From Helicobacter vulpis (GTDB lineage: Bacteria > Campylobacterota > Campylobacteria > Campylobacterales > Helicobacteraceae), in assembly GCF_003660395.1 (NCBI RefSeq), contig NZ_QXQT01000008.1, forward strand, positions 1 through 64,000: a DNA stretch of 64,000 nucleotides, in the 5' to 3' direction. The notes under the pieces are model-generated. The model was not told where the DNA came from. It did no database searches and saw nothing but the letters and a program-made list of their open reading frames with translations. Made by a program: the position numbers and the translations under genes. Of the stretch, positions 8,966-18,067 are shown piece by piece (the stretch's first letter is position 1; every line of letters starts with the position of its first letter).

Positions 8966-9583
8966 CTATTCCTCATCTTCAGATTTTTTAGGCGGGGGGG
9001 GTGGGGGCTTGGGGGGGTCTTTAAAGGGCGGGCCTTTTTGCAACATCTCTGTGAGCATCGCGGCCTTAGCGGGGTCCATCTTGGCTAGAATCTTGCCCAT
9101 GTCTTTGGCCTCTAGGGTGGAGAGGATTTGAGCGGCTTGGCTGGGGCGGAGGTCTTGCAAAATGGGGGCGGCTTTGGAGTCCTTCATCTTGGCATAGGTG
9201 CTAGAAAGCTTGCTTTGGCTGGCGGTTTTGATCTCCTTTAATAACTCCTCATTCTTGGCGATCAAAGCTTTGAGCTTTTTTTCGCTCTCTTCTTGGGCTT
9301 GTTTGAAATGGGCTTGCTTGTCTTCTAGCTCTTTGAGCTTGACTCCTAACGCCTTTTCGCGCTCCACCACCTTAGCGCTGCGTTGATCGAGCAGGCTTTG
9401 GGTTTGATTCTGCAAGGATTGCAAAGTGAGCGCGCGCTCTTGCAATCTCTGTAATTGCGCGTCTATCTCAGCCTTGCGGGATTCAAAAATGGCGTTGCAT
9501 TGCAAGAATTGCTCTGAGGGGGTTTCTTTGGCATGCAAGAGAAGGGCACACAACGCCCACACATAAAACCTAACCATGCGCAT
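8966..9583 (-). CDS. MotE-like flagellar periplasmic protein (HP0257/Cj1496c type)
   Basis: About 205 residues: an N-terminal hydrophobic export segment (FYVWALCALLLHA), a long coiled coil (roughly residues 30-130, rich in Glu, Lys, Gln and Leu), then an MgtE-N-like helical domain (APILQDLRPSQAAQILSTLEAKDMGKILA), which is the MotE signature. It ends in a Pro-rich tail and an acidic end. MotE-type proteins help the flagellar stator in epsilonproteobacteria. It is the last gene of the ddl-to-motE operon and overlaps the FliJ-like gene by 14 bases if the ATG at 9583 is used; ATG 9577 is possible. A C8 run in the Pro tail (8994-9001) could vary the extreme C-terminus. Confidence 0.8.
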   Translation of the reverse strand: MRMVRFYVWALCALLLHAKETPSEQFLQCNAIFESRKAEIDAQLQRLQERALTLQSLQNQTQSLLDQRSAKVVEREKALGVKLKELEDKQAHFKQAQEESEKKLKALIAKNEELLKEIKTASQSKLSSTYAKMKDSKAAPILQDLRPSQAAQILSTLEAKDMGKILAKMDPAKAAMLTEMLQKGPPFKDPPKPPPPPPKKSEDEE

Positions 9584-9998
9584 TTCTTTGTTTTTGGATA
9601 AAAACGCTTGTACCAATTGCGTCCATTTCTTGATGTTCGCGCTTTTTGAGCGCTTCTAGCGCTTTTTGCGTCTCTAAAGTTTCTAAATAGGCGATTTTTT
9701 CGTATTCAATACTGGCTTGTTTGTAGGCCTCCTGCAAACGCGCCTCCTCTTGTTCTAGCTGGGCGATTTGGGCCTGCGTCTGGGCGAGCGCGTAGCGGTA
9801 GTTGTGCTTGAGCGCGTTGAGTTGGGCAAAGCCGCTCATACCCCCCTGTGAGGGCACGCTCAAATCGTATAATTGCGCGCTAAGGGCGTGCAACTCCTGC
9901 TCTTGATAGGCGATTTGGGCTCGATTGGTCGCAAGGGCTATTTCAGCGCGTTGCACGGCTTGGTACTTGATTTGACGCAGGGCTTTAAACTGACTCAT
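9570..9998 (-). CDS. FliJ/FlgX-like coiled-coil flagellar chaperone (HP0256 type)
   Basis: A 142-residue, almost wholly coiled-coil protein (MSQFKALRQIKYQAVQRAE, long Gln/Glu/Ala heptads, EYEKIAYLETLETQKALEAL). The frame runs open to 10139, but the upstream part overlaps purA and is not coil-like; the ATG at 9998 overlaps the purA stop as ATGA and is the natural start. By position between purA and the MotE-like gene it matches H. pylori HP0256 and the Campylobacter FlgX gene, which are needed for motility and stator stability. FliJ proteins otherwise serve the flagellar export ATPase. Which role applies here is inferred from context. Confidence 0.78.
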   Translation of the reverse strand: MSQFKALRQIKYQAVQRAEIALATNRAQIAYQEQELHALSAQLYDLSVPSQGGMSGFAQLNALKHNYRYALAQTQAQIAQLEQEEARLQEAYKQASIEYEKIAYLETLETQKALEALKKREHQEMDAIGTSVFIQKQRNAHG

Positions 9999-11206
9999 CG
10001 CAAAATCATTTCTTCGCGCTTGGGGCTGGTGGAGATGGCGCGGATATTCACCCCTACCAACTCCTCTAGCGCGTTGATGTAGATTTGGGCGGTTTTGGGG
10101 AGATTGGCAAAGGCGCGCGCATGCGCGCTGCATTTCCAACCCTCAAAACTTTTGTAAATGGGTTGAATATCCTGCAAAGAATCGGGCATGTGCTTTAACA
10201 CCTCTCCCCCTCTGCTATAGCCCACGCACACCAAGATCTCTTCTAGGCCGTCCAACACATCTAATTTCATCAAGGCCAATTGTGTACACCCATTCAAACG
10301 GCAGGCATAGCGCACCGCAATCGCATCAAAATACCCACAACGGCGCGCGCGCTGGGTGGTTGTGCCAAATTCATGCCCTCTTTGGCGCAACCACTCCCCA
10401 ATAACCCCCTTTTCTTCACTAGGAAAGGGGCCATTGCCCACGCGCGTGCAATACGCCTTAGCCACGCCAATCACTTCTTTAATGTCCTTCACACTGAGCC
10501 CACTCCCGCTACACGCTCCCGCGCTAATCGTGTTGGAACTGGTTACAAAGGGATAGGTACCAAAATCCACATCTAACATACTCCCCTGTGCGCCCTCTAG
10601 CAAAATGCGCTTGCCCTTTTGGGTCTCCTCCCAAAGCATGCTAGTTGTGTCAGCGACATAGGGGAGAATTTGGGGGGCATAGGTGTCTAAATAGTCAGTA
10701 AGCGTGCGCATTTGCATTTTTATACGCATGTGGGCTAAATTCTGCGCGATTTTTTCTTTGAGCAAATGGGGGTGGCGCAGATCCCCCACGCGCAGACCCA
10801 CCCGCCCGATCTTGTCTTGATAAGCCGGCCCAATCCCCTTACGAGTTGTGCCAATCGCGCTTTTGGCTTCTTGATCGCTTTCTAAAATTTGGTGGTAGGG
10901 CAAGATCAAATGGGCGCGTTCGCTCACAAAAAGCCTCCCCTTGAGATCGCCAAAAAGCGCGATCTCTTGGGCGAGCGCGTCCAGCGCGACCACCATGCCA
11001 TTGGCGATAATGTTTTGACACTGAGGGTAGAGCACCCCTGAGGGGATGAGGTGCAAGGCATAGGTGCGATCAGAAGCCACAATGGTGTGCCCGGCATTGT
11101 GCCCGCCTTGAAAGCGCACCACAAAATCGTAATCTTGCGCCAAGCGATCCACGATCTTCCCCTTGCCCTCATCTCCCCATTGCACCCCCACAACTACATC
11201 TGCCAT
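9995..11206 (-). CDS. purA: Adenylosuccinate synthetase
   Basis: Converts IMP, aspartate and GTP to adenylosuccinate, the first step from IMP to AMP. The 403-residue product has the N-terminal P-loop QWGDEGKGK, GGHNAGHT, the IMP-binding region TTRKGIGPAYQDK, LLEGAQGSMLDVDFGTYP with SSNTISAG, and the late Arg-rich loop GTTTQRARRCGYFD. It starts at an ATG nine bases after prs, so it is in the same operon, and ends overlapping the FliJ-like gene (ATGA). In a salvage-dependent cell this enzyme feeds AMP from hypoxanthine-derived IMP. Confidence 0.97.
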   Translation of the reverse strand: MADVVVGVQWGDEGKGKIVDRLAQDYDFVVRFQGGHNAGHTIVASDRTYALHLIPSGVLYPQCQNIIANGMVVALDALAQEIALFGDLKGRLFVSERAHLILPYHQILESDQEAKSAIGTTRKGIGPAYQDKIGRVGLRVGDLRHPHLLKEKIAQNLAHMRIKMQMRTLTDYLDTYAPQILPYVADTTSMLWEETQKGKRILLEGAQGSMLDVDFGTYPFVTSSNTISAGACSGSGLSVKDIKEVIGVAKAYCTRVGNGPFPSEEKGVIGEWLRQRGHEFGTTTQRARRCGYFDAIAVRYACRLNGCTQLALMKLDVLDGLEEILVCVGYSRGGEVLKHMPDSLQDIQPIYKSFEGWKCSAHARAFANLPKTAQIYINALEELVGVNIRAISTSPKREEMILR

Positions 11207-11215
11207 ACACTTCCC

Positions 11216-12151
11216 CTACACAAATAGCGATTGCACGCTTTCATTATGGTACACCCGGCGAATCACCTCTGCAAACAAAGGCGCCACACTCAAGATAGTG
11301 ATCTTGGGGTGGGGGCCTTTGAGCGGGATCGAATTGCTCACCACCACCTCATCTAATTCACTCTCTTTAATGCGCTTGATGGCATTCCCGCTCAAGACCG
11401 CATGCGTACCTAGCGCCATCACCGAATGCGCCCCCTTAGCCTTGAGCATGGCAGCGGCCTTGCAGATGGTCCCGGCCGTGTCCACCATGTCGTCCACCAA
11501 GATTACATCGCGCCCGCGCACCTCCCCGATGATATTCATCACTTCGGACTCGTTGGCCCGTTCGCGCCGTTTGTCTACAATGACCAAGTCCATGCCAATC
11601 TGGCTAGCAAAATAACGCGCCCGCGCCACTCCCCCAATGTCCGGGCTGGCCACCACCGGGTTTTTAAAATCCTTGAAACAAATATAATCTCTAAAAACAA
11701 TCGATCCGTAAAGATTGTCCACAGGGATATTAAAAAAACCCTGGATTTGCCCGGCGTGCAAATCCATAGTGATCACGCGATCGATGCACACACTCTGCAT
11801 GAGATCGGCGACTAATTTCGCGCTAATGGGCACTCTGGGGGCGGCCTTGCGATCCTGTCTAGCGTAGCCAAAATAGGGCACTACAGCGGTGATCGAATTG
11901 GCCGAAGAGCGGCGCAGAGCATCCACCATCACCAACAACTCCATCAAATTGTCATTGACCGGCGCGCAAGTGGGTTGTACAATGTACACATCGCGCCCGC
12001 GCACCGATTCGCTGATTTGTACATTGATCTCCCCATCGCTAAAACGCCCCAAGACCACTTTAGAGAGCCCCACATTGAGATGTTTGGCCACTTCTTTGCC
12101 AAAGCTAGGGTGCGCGCTCCCGCTAAAAATTTTAAAGCTCCGCGTCTTCAT
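11216..12151 (-). CDS. prs: Ribose-phosphate pyrophosphokinase
   Basis: Makes PRPP from ribose 5-phosphate and ATP for nucleotide, His and Trp synthesis. 311 residues, normal for class I enzymes. Seen: [29 protein letters not shown] (ATP loop), [11 protein letters not shown], and the PRPP-binding loop [13 protein letters not shown]. The start overlaps the stop of the HIT gene by four bases (ATGA). PRPP made here serves apt (22.3 kb), also in the window. Equivalent to H. pylori HP0742 by gene order. Confidence 0.97.
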   Translation of the reverse strand: MKTRSFKIFSGSAHPSFGKEVAKHLNVGLSKVVLGRFSDGEINVQISESVRGRDVYIVQPTCAPVNDNLMELLVMVDALRRSSANSITAVVPYFGYARQDRKAAPRVPISAKLVADLMQSVCIDRVITMDLHAGQIQGFFNIPVDNLYGSIVFRDYICFKDFKNPVVASPDIGGVARARYFASQIGMDLVIVDKRRERANESEVMNIIGEVRGRDVILVDDMVDTAGTICKAAAMLKAKGAHSVMALGTHAVLSGNAIKRIKESELDEVVVSNSIPLKGPHPKITILSVAPLFAEVIRRVYHNESVQSLFV

Positions 12152-12654
12152 GCCCGTTCCTCATCTGGAGTGAAATAAGACCCCCCCTTTTCTTTGAGTT
12201 CTTGATAAATGGCTTCAAAATCCACGCCATAAACGCGCGTGTCCCCGATCACACTGATAAAATTCGTGTCCTTGTAAAAGCGGGGTACTAAATGCCCGTG
12301 CAAATGCGCGCTCACCCCCGCCCCGCCCGCGTCCTTGAGATTAAAGCCCACATTGATCCCATCGGCTCCAAAGGCATAGAGAAGTTGCACGCCCTCATAG
12401 ATGCGTTTTTGCAGGTGTTGCCAATCCTGCAAACTCAAAAGCTCTGGGCTGTCTACATGCTGGTGGGGGATCACCATGAAATGCCCGGGATTGTAAGGGT
12501 AGCGATTCATCACCACGAAAACCCGCGCATCGCGATATAAAACATGGTTGCTCGCATCTAAATGGGCAGCTTGGCTAATGGCACAGAACACACAGCCTTG
12601 CATGTCCTCGCCTTGTAGGTAAGGGCTTCTCCATGGCGCATAAAGTCGGTGCAT
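12148..12654 (-). CDS. HIT-family hydrolase (Ap4A phosphorylase-like)
   Basis: 168 residues with the histidine-triad motif HLHGHLVPR near residue 120 and the upstream CVFCAI pair that often binds zinc. The opening [12 protein letters not shown] is typical of the Ap4A-phosphorylase-like HIT branch, supporting the ATG at 12654, which also has AAAGGA five bases before it. Members hydrolyse or phosphorolyse dinucleoside polyphosphates such as Ap4A. It lies between murF and prs in the same order as in H. pylori (HP0741). Substrate is inferred from family only. Confidence 0.9.
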   Translation of the reverse strand: MHRLYAPWRSPYLQGEDMQGCVFCAISQAAHLDASNHVLYRDARVFVVMNRYPYNPGHFMVIPHQHVDSPELLSLQDWQHLQKRIYEGVQLLYAFGADGINVGFNLKDAGGAGVSAHLHGHLVPRFYKDTNFISVIGDTRVYGVDFEAIYQELKEKGGSYFTPDEERA

Positions 12655-12663
12655 GGCATTCCT

Positions 12664-14127
12664 TTAGATGTAGTTGGGCGCGTCATTGGCAAATAAAATC
12701 AAATCTTTGGCCTGTGTGGTGCTTTGCAACACCGCTTCTAATTGACTCTTATCTTTAAGAAAAATCCGCTGGGGTTTGTGGATCGCTTGGGCTAGGGTGG
12801 TGGCGTTGAGTTCGCCCGTGATAATGGCGATGTCAAAAACCCTGTCAATGGCTTGGGCTAGGGTGGTGTTGGATTCTACATCGCTCTCCACCAAGCCCGG
12901 GGTTACGATGATCTTGCGCCCGGCATACAAACTACACAGCCGCACCCCCTCTAACATGCCCTTTAAATTGCCATTAAAGCCATCGTCAATGATGATTTTG
13001 TCATTCAAATGCAGGACATGCAGGCGATGGGGGACGGGGTTGAGTTTGGCCACTAGGCGTTGCAACTGCGCGATGGGGATTCCAAAATGAAAGCCCACCA
13101 TGATCGCTAGAGCGAGATTTTCCACATTGAACGCCCCTAGAATCTTGGTTTCAAAACGCACCCATTGATCCTCTAGCCAGAGTTCAAAACGCGTGCCCTC
13201 CAAAGTGGCTTGTACATTTCTGGTTTTCTCCGGATAAAAGGTGATCTTATCTTGAACGCCCTGACAAAGGGGCTCTAACACTTCGCTTTTGTAGCAAAAA
13301 GCGCGCTCCAAACGCGGCGAGTCAAGCAATTCTGCCTTAGTTTTGGCGACATTTTCCAAGGTTTTGAAATACTCAATGTGTTGTTTGCCCACTTCGGTGA
13401 TCACGGCATAATGGTGTTTTAAAAGCGCGCTAATGGCCTTAATATCCCCGGGTTGGCGCGCGCCCGCCTCAGCGATGTAGAGCGTGGCGTTTTCCCCTAA
13501 ATTTTGATTGATGTCTCGACTCAAGCCCAATAAGGTGTTCACACTCCCAGAGGCGCTATAGGCAATGTATTTACCTTGCAAGATTTGATAGAGATAGTTC
13601 TTAATGCTCGTCTTGCCAAAACTCCCGGTAATGGCGATGATCTTTAAATGAGGCAAGCGCGCCAGCTTATCCTTAGCCAAGCGTACATAACCTTGTGCGC
13701 AACTCTTTTCAAAGCCCCAAGAAGCACCATGGGTTAGGGCAATGAGCAAGAGATAACGCCAAAAGGAAATCTCCCCTAGCGCGCGTACCAGCCACGCATC
13801 CACCAGTAAAAACAGCCACAAGAGCAGAAAGAAGCGCACCACGCGCGGAGTGAAGACTAACTTTTTATCCAAATGCCCCGCCCATAACACCAGCCAAGGG
13901 ATTTGTACCCCACCCACAAAGACATAAAAGAGAATCTCTAGGTGCTTGGCATGGGTGAAGGCAAAGATTCCCAAAGGCAAGATCACATGGTAAACATGCC
14001 ATCGCTTTTTGTGGTGCTTGGTGAACACGCGCGCAAAGCTGTAATGATACCATTGTAACAAGGTCATCAAGTAGTAATTCAGCCCCAGCATAAAGATCCA
14101 TACCGCGCTTAATTCTAAAATCCCCAT
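12664..14127 (-). CDS. murF: UDP-MurNAc-tripeptide--D-Ala-D-Ala ligase with membrane N-terminus
   Basis: Adds D-Ala-D-Ala to the UDP-MurNAc-tripeptide, the last cytoplasmic step of peptidoglycan precursor synthesis. The Mur ligase core begins near residue 160 with P-loop IAITGSFGKTSIKNYL, followed by AEAGARQPGDI, ITEVGKQHIEYF and the late HRLHVL...IIDDGFNGN region. Unlike E. coli MurF, the first 150 residues hold about four hydrophobic segments (for example VWIFMLGLNYYLMTLLQWY and FFLLLWLFLLVDAWLV), so the enzyme is probably tethered to the inner membrane. The frame is open to 14301, but AGGA sits six bases before the ATG at 14127. It follows the hydrolase and ddl in the same operon, so D-Ala-D-Ala supply and use are coupled. 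Confidence 0.93.
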   Translation of the reverse strand: MGILELSAVWIFMLGLNYYLMTLLQWYHYSFARVFTKHHKKRWHVYHVILPLGIFAFTHAKHLEILFYVFVGGVQIPWLVLWAGHLDKKLVFTPRVVRFFLLLWLFLLVDAWLVRALGEISFWRYLLLIALTHGASWGFEKSCAQGYVRLAKDKLARLPHLKIIAITGSFGKTSIKNYLYQILQGKYIAYSASGSVNTLLGLSRDINQNLGENATLYIAEAGARQPGDIKAISALLKHHYAVITEVGKQHIEYFKTLENVAKTKAELLDSPRLERAFCYKSEVLEPLCQGVQDKITFYPEKTRNVQATLEGTRFELWLEDQWVRFETKILGAFNVENLALAIMVGFHFGIPIAQLQRLVAKLNPVPHRLHVLHLNDKIIIDDGFNGNLKGMLEGVRLCSLYAGRKIIVTPGLVESDVESNTTLAQAIDRVFDIAIITGELNATTLAQAIHKPQRIFLKDKSQLEAVLQSTTQAKDLILFANDAPNYI

Positions 14128-14129
14128 GC

Positions 14130-14861
14130 TCATTCCTGCTGGCCGTTGCCAAAGTGTTCCGCACAATACGCTTGTACTCGCGCGCCCTGCTTTAAAAAGA
14201 AGTAATGATCCCCTTGCAAGACTATGAAGCGGTTCTTGGGGATCAAGCTTGCGATTTGTTGTCCCGCTCTTAGGGGGGTGGTGCTGTCCTGTTCCCCCCA
14301 TAAAATCAAGGTGTTCTTAGTGCATGCTCGAAAATGCGCGCTAAAATCCTCTTGAACTGTGTATTTGAAAGTCTCATACATCGCCGGGTTTAAACCCTGC
14401 GCGTCCGCACTCCTGAGCGCGCGATTGCTCACCCCCAGTGCCCTTAAACCCTTAGCAATTTGGATTTTCAAACGCGTTTTAAAAGACTTGGGTAGGACAA
14501 TCCCCGCGCTGCTCAACAGCACCAAATTGGGGCTTTTGGCTAAAGTGGCGACCTTACCTCCAAAACTATGCCCAATCACTAAATCAGGAATGATCTCTAG
14601 GGAGTGGAAAAACGCGTCTACGACTTGGGCATAATCTTGGGGGGTTAAAAAGGTTTCATTGGGACTCTTACCAAAACCAGGCAAGTCTAGATAGAAGTGT
14701 TGGTAGTGCGTAAAACACGCCTTGAAGGCCTGTTGCATCAACTCTTTGCAACTCCCCCAACCATGCAAAAACGCCACGCTTTTGGGCGCACCAGCATGGA
14801 GTCGATCGTAGGCAATCTCAAATGCGCGCCCTTGATACACCACTCTACGTCTAGCCATCAC
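14130..14861 (-). CDS. Alpha/beta hydrolase (HP0739 type)
   Basis: 243 residues with the alpha/beta hydrolase fold: oxyanion loop FLHGWGSCKE, nucleophile elbow GHSFGG with Ser, LWGEQDSTTPL carrying the acid, and the catalytic His in LQGDHYFFL. It overlaps ddl (stop TGATG; GTG 14861 or ATG 14858 may start) and runs into murF. Similar genes sit between ddl and murF in H. pylori, so a link to cell-wall metabolism is possible, but the substrate cannot be inferred. Confidence 0.88.
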   Translation of the reverse strand: MMARRRVVYQGRAFEIAYDRLHAGAPKSVAFLHGWGSCKELMQQAFKACFTHYQHFYLDLPGFGKSPNETFLTPQDYAQVVDAFFHSLEIIPDLVIGHSFGGKVATLAKSPNLVLLSSAGIVLPKSFKTRLKIQIAKGLRALGVSNRALRSADAQGLNPAMYETFKYTVQEDFSAHFRACTKNTLILWGEQDSTTPLRAGQQIASLIPKNRFIVLQGDHYFFLKQGARVQAYCAEHFGNGQQE

Positions 14862-15901
14862 TTATGTTTTTGGATTTGGTTAATGTAGTGGTAGGTGATG
14901 GGGATGGGCGCGCGCTTGGGCAGGAGGATATTCTCAAGTACATTTGTAAAATCCTCAAAGAGATAATGCGCTAGGCTCCCGGGGATGGGGTTGATTTCAT
15001 TTAAAAAGATTGTGTCTTCGAGTACAAAGAAATCACAACGGATAATCGCCCCAATGAAAAAGGGCGCGTATATCCGCTTGAAAAGCGCGCGCATTTGTTC
15101 TTCTAACACCGCGCTAATTTGTGCCCTGGCGACCTTTTGCGTGCGCCCAAAATCTAAATACTTCTCTTCAAAACCCAAGAGTTCTTTTTTCTTGGGTTCT
15201 TCTACAATGGAAAAGAGATAATCCCCATTCTCGACCATGCAACCTGCTAGATTATACTCCTTAACCCCTGCTTTGAAGGGCTCCACGATCACTTGGCTAT
15301 CGAATTCAAAGGTTTCATCTAGGGCGTAATCCACATCCTTAGTCTCTTTGACGATCCTAATGCCAATAGAACTCCCCAAACGGTTGGGTTTAGCGATGAG
15401 AGGAAAGTCTAGCGCGCCAAGTGGGGCACTCTCATGCCTGTCTAAAAACACATAGGGCAAGACTTGAATCCCCCTCTCTTGGGCAAAGGCCTTAGTGAGA
15501 TACTTGCTATAACTCAACACACATGCCTCCACCCTAGGGCCAATAAAGGGCACTTCAAAGAAGTCCAGTAGGGACGCTAATAAACCATCCTCTCCATCGC
15601 CTCCATGCACGAGATTGATAAGCGTGGAAAAGGCCACCTGCTTGCCCCCCCCTAGGAGCCCTTGTGTGTAAAAACCGCGGGGCTTTAAAATAAGTTTAGG
15701 ACACTTCTTGTACTGGTTATTGGCAAAGAAATTAGAGCGCATGTCCTTTGTGGGAATGAGATAAAAATGGCGCGCCCCATCTAAGAAGATAAAATGCCCG
15801 ATCTGTGTGCCCAAGACTTCCTTGAGGGCGATGGCGCTCACAATACTGATTTCATGTTCGTAGCTCTGTCCCCCAAATAAGACCCCATAGACCACTCTCA
15901 T
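14858..15901 (-). CDS. ddl: D-alanine--D-alanine ligase
   Basis: Joins two D-Ala with ATP to give the terminal dipeptide of peptidoglycan stem peptides. 347 residues. Seen: the opening VLFGGQSYEHEISIVSA, the VHGGDGEDGLLA loop, the ATP-grasp lysine in FPLIAKPNRLGSSIGI, and metal ligands in FLNEINPIPGSLAHYLF. The ligase motif Y (CVLSYSKYLTKAF) is present. First gene of the eight-gene operon running to the MotE-like gene, with a -10 box at 15930-15935. A G8 run encodes the GLLGGGKQ stretch but is ordinary Gly coding. Confidence 0.96.
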   Translation of the reverse strand: MRVVYGVLFGGQSYEHEISIVSAIALKEVLGTQIGHFIFLDGARHFYLIPTKDMRSNFFANNQYKKCPKLILKPRGFYTQGLLGGGKQVAFSTLINLVHGGDGEDGLLASLLDFFEVPFIGPRVEACVLSYSKYLTKAFAQERGIQVLPYVFLDRHESAPLGALDFPLIAKPNRLGSSIGIRIVKETKDVDYALDETFEFDSQVIVEPFKAGVKEYNLAGCMVENGDYLFSIVEEPKKKELLGFEEKYLDFGRTQKVARAQISAVLEEQMRALFKRIYAPFFIGAIIRCDFFVLEDTIFLNEINPIPGSLAHYLFEDFTNVLENILLPKRAPIPITYHYINQIQKHK

Positions 15902-15929
15902 CCTTTTACCTACTTAAAACAATGCGCGC

Positions 15930-15935
15930 ATTATA
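15930..15935 (-). promoter_or_regulatory. -10 box of ddl operon
   Basis: TATAAT on the minus strand about 29 bases before ddl, probably driving the whole ddl-murF-prs-purA-motE run. Confidence 0.6.
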
Positions 15936-15993
15936 GCCAAAACCCTGTTAAGATTGCCTGCAAGCGCGCTAGCATTTTAAAGGTTTTTTAGGA

Positions 15994-15999
15994 TAGAAT
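15994..15999 (+). promoter_or_regulatory. -10 box of prmC
   Basis: TAGAAT 33 bases before the prmC ATG, divergent from the ddl promoter. Confidence 0.45.
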
Positions 16000-16031
16000 G
16001 CCCCTTTGCAAACTCCATTTTAAGTTATGAA

Positions 16032-16865
16032 ATGCAAACCAATATCTCCAAAGCACTTTATGAAGCAAAGAAATTTCTCAAAGATAAGGGCGTGCGCACT
16101 GCGCTTGAATCTGAAGTACTCTTAGCCCATTTGCTGGGTGTGGATCGCGTGTACCTGCACATGCATGCCCAAGAAGAATTAGATGATTTTGCTGTGGATC
16201 GTTTCATGCGCATGGTTAAGGCGCGCGCTAAGGGCAAACCCATTGAATACATCACTCGCGAAGTGAGTTTTTACAGCCGTCTATTTTTCGTGGACGAACG
16301 GGTGTTGATCCCCAGGCCAGAGACCGAACTCCTAGTACACCAAGCTTCTGAAATCATTCAAGAATATGGAATTAGAAATGTGATTGATGTAGGGATAGGA
16401 AGCGGGGTCGTGGGGGTGAGTTTAGCCTTGCAACACCCTAAGATTCACGTTATGGGGACGGATATTTCTATGGACGCTCTAGAAGTGGCTAGTATCAACA
16501 TCACCACTTTTAGCCTGCAATCGCGCGTCTCTTTGATGCACACCTCACTCATACAGGGCGTGGATATTCCTGCGCGCACTTTGGTGGTGAGCAACCCTCC
16601 TTATATCCCCCTAGATTATCCCCTTGAGGACTCGGTGCGCTATGAGCCTGAAATCGCGCTCTATGGGGGTGAGCAGGGCGATGAGATCATCAAGGTTTTG
16701 ATTGATGAGGCTTCTGAAAAACGCGTAAAATACCTCATCTGCGAAATGGGCGCAGACCAAAGGGCTTCTTTAAGTGAGCATTTGGAATTAAGGGGGTATC
16801 GAGGAGTGTTCTACACCGATTACGCCAAATTAGACCGCGGCTTTGTGGCCACCCTTAGAAATTAA
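16032..16865 (+). CDS. prmC: Release factor glutamine methyltransferase
   Basis: Methylates the Gln of the GGQ motif of peptide release factors. 277 residues with an N-terminal helical domain (residues 1-75), the fold-I S-adenosylmethionine site DVGIGSGVVGVSLAL, and the hallmark SNPPYIP motif for glutamine binding. The family was formerly called HemK. It has its own short promoter and converges with nspC, overlapping it by four bases. Confidence 0.95.
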   Translation: MQTNISKALYEAKKFLKDKGVRTALESEVLLAHLLGVDRVYLHMHAQEELDDFAVDRFMRMVKARAKGKPIEYITREVSFYSRLFFVDERVLIPRPETELLVHQASEIIQEYGIRNVIDVGIGSGVVGVSLALQHPKIHVMGTDISMDALEVASINITTFSLQSRVSLMHTSLIQGVDIPARTLVVSNPPYIPLDYPLEDSVRYEPEIALYGGEQGDEIIKVLIDEASEKRVKYLICEMGADQRASLSEHLELRGYRGVFYTDYAKLDRGFVATLRN

Positions 16866-18067
16866 TTGCGTCCCTTGTAATGTGTGTAGTCAAAGCTTTT
16901 GAGCAAAGTGAATTTGTCATGGGCTAGCATACCCAAAGCGGGCAGAGCGATGCCATTGAAGGTATTGTTTTTGACGATTGTGTAATGTAGCATGTCTTTG
17001 AAGACAATTTGATCGCCCACTTGCAAGGGGGTATCAAAGCAATAGGGCCCGATAAAATCCCCAGCCAAACAGCTCGCCCCCCCTAGAAAATAGCTAAATT
17101 CCCCCGTCTGCTTGCCCTCAAAGACATTCCCATCCCCAGCCACTTTAAAAATTTCCGGCTTATAGGGCATTTCCAAACAATCGGGCATGTGGTTGGTGAT
17201 ACTCACATCTAAGATGGCAATTTGCCCCTCATTTTCTACAATGTCCACCACACTAGAAAGCAAGAACCCGGCTTGCCAACCCACTGCCTCTCCGGGCTCA
17301 CAAAAGATGTCTTGTAGATCCGGATAGGTCTTTCTCAAGCCCTGCACTGCCTCCACTAAAATATTCAAGGCGTAACCCTCCTTGCTGATATGCTGCCCCC
17401 CGCCCATGTTCAGCCATTCCATTTGGGCTAGAGTGCTCCCAAAATGCGCGCTGACATGCGCTAGGGTTTCTTGGAGCGCGGGCGCGTCCTGCTCGCAATG
17501 GGTATGAAAATGCAAGCCACTCACCCCCTCCAAACCATAGCGCGCCACGCCCTCTTTAAAGGCTTGAGGCGTGATACCCAAACGGCTATGCGGGGCGCAG
17601 GGGTTGTAAATTAGGGGTTGCACTTGGCTATAAAGGGGGTTGACACGCAAGCCGATCTTAATGGGCGAAAGCCCCAATTTGCGCAATTTTTGATTCTTCT
17701 CAAACACCCTGTCTCTATAGGTATGGTATTGGGCAAAAGAATTGAAGATAATATGCGTGGCGATGGGCAAAATTTGGGCGATGTCGCTGGGTTTAAAAGC
17801 CGGGCTAAAGACGCAGATTTCCTTACCGCTCTCTCGAGAGCCAAATTCTTCATAGGCCAACAAAGCCTCATGCACCCCGCTTGCACAACAGCCATGCAAA
17901 CTCGCACGCACCCATTCAAAACTGCGCCAAAAGGCAAACCCCTTGAGCGCGAGCACGATCTTAACCCCGGCTTCTTTTTGCGCTCTCTCCAAAATGGCAA
18001 GATTGTGTTGTAATTTAGAGAGCTCCAACACATAGCAGGGCGAAGGGATGGCGCGGTAGTCTAACAT
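16862..18067 (-). CDS. nspC: Carboxynorspermidine decarboxylase
   Basis: PLP-dependent fold-III decarboxylase that makes spermidine or norspermidine from the carboxylated precursor. 401 residues. Seen: IPSPCYVLELSKLQHNL at the N-terminus, the PLP lysine in VLALKGFAFW, the HFHTHCEQD loop, MGGGQHISKEGY, and FCEPGEAVGW. It starts at an ATG overlapping the cheV stop by one base, the same pairing as HP0019-HP0020 in H. pylori. No carboxynorspermidine dehydrogenase is in the window. Confidence 0.95.
   Translation of the reverse strand: MLDYRAIPSPCYVLELSKLQHNLAILERAQKEAGVKIVLALKGFAFWRSFEWVRASLHGCCASGVHEALLAYEEFGSRESGKEICVFSPAFKPSDIAQILPIATHIIFNSFAQYHTYRDRVFEKNQKLRKLGLSPIKIGLRVNPLYSQVQPLIYNPCAPHSRLGITPQAFKEGVARYGLEGVSGLHFHTHCEQDAPALQETLAHVSAHFGSTLAQMEWLNMGGGQHISKEGYALNILVEAVQGLRKTYPDLQDIFCEPGEAVGWQAGFLLSSVVDIVENEGQIAILDVSITNHMPDCLEMPYKPEIFKVAGDGNVFEGKQTGEFSYFLGGASCLAGDFIGPYCFDTPLQVGDQIVFKDMLHYTIVKNNTFNGIALPALGMLAHDKFTLLKSFDYTHYKGRN

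Noticed and set aside
9999-10139. N-terminal extension of the FliJ-like gene
   Set aside because: It lies wholly in purA, and its composition is unlike the coiled coil that starts at ATG 9998.
14128-14301. N-terminal extension of murF
   Set aside because: Shadows the hydrolase gene; ribosome-site spacing favours ATG 14127.
15645-15652. C8 in ddl, and similar 8-base G/C runs in pepA (20953-20960), thiC (26490-26497) and serS (39354-39361) as phase-variation tracts
   Set aside because: All are short, in frame, and two are in essential genes; they follow from frequent GGG and CCC codons in this genome.
16868-18060. Long plus-strand and alternative-frame ORFs inside nspC, pepA, hof and htpG genes
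   Set aside because: They lack ribosome sites and domain matches and lie in frames shadowing conserved genes.
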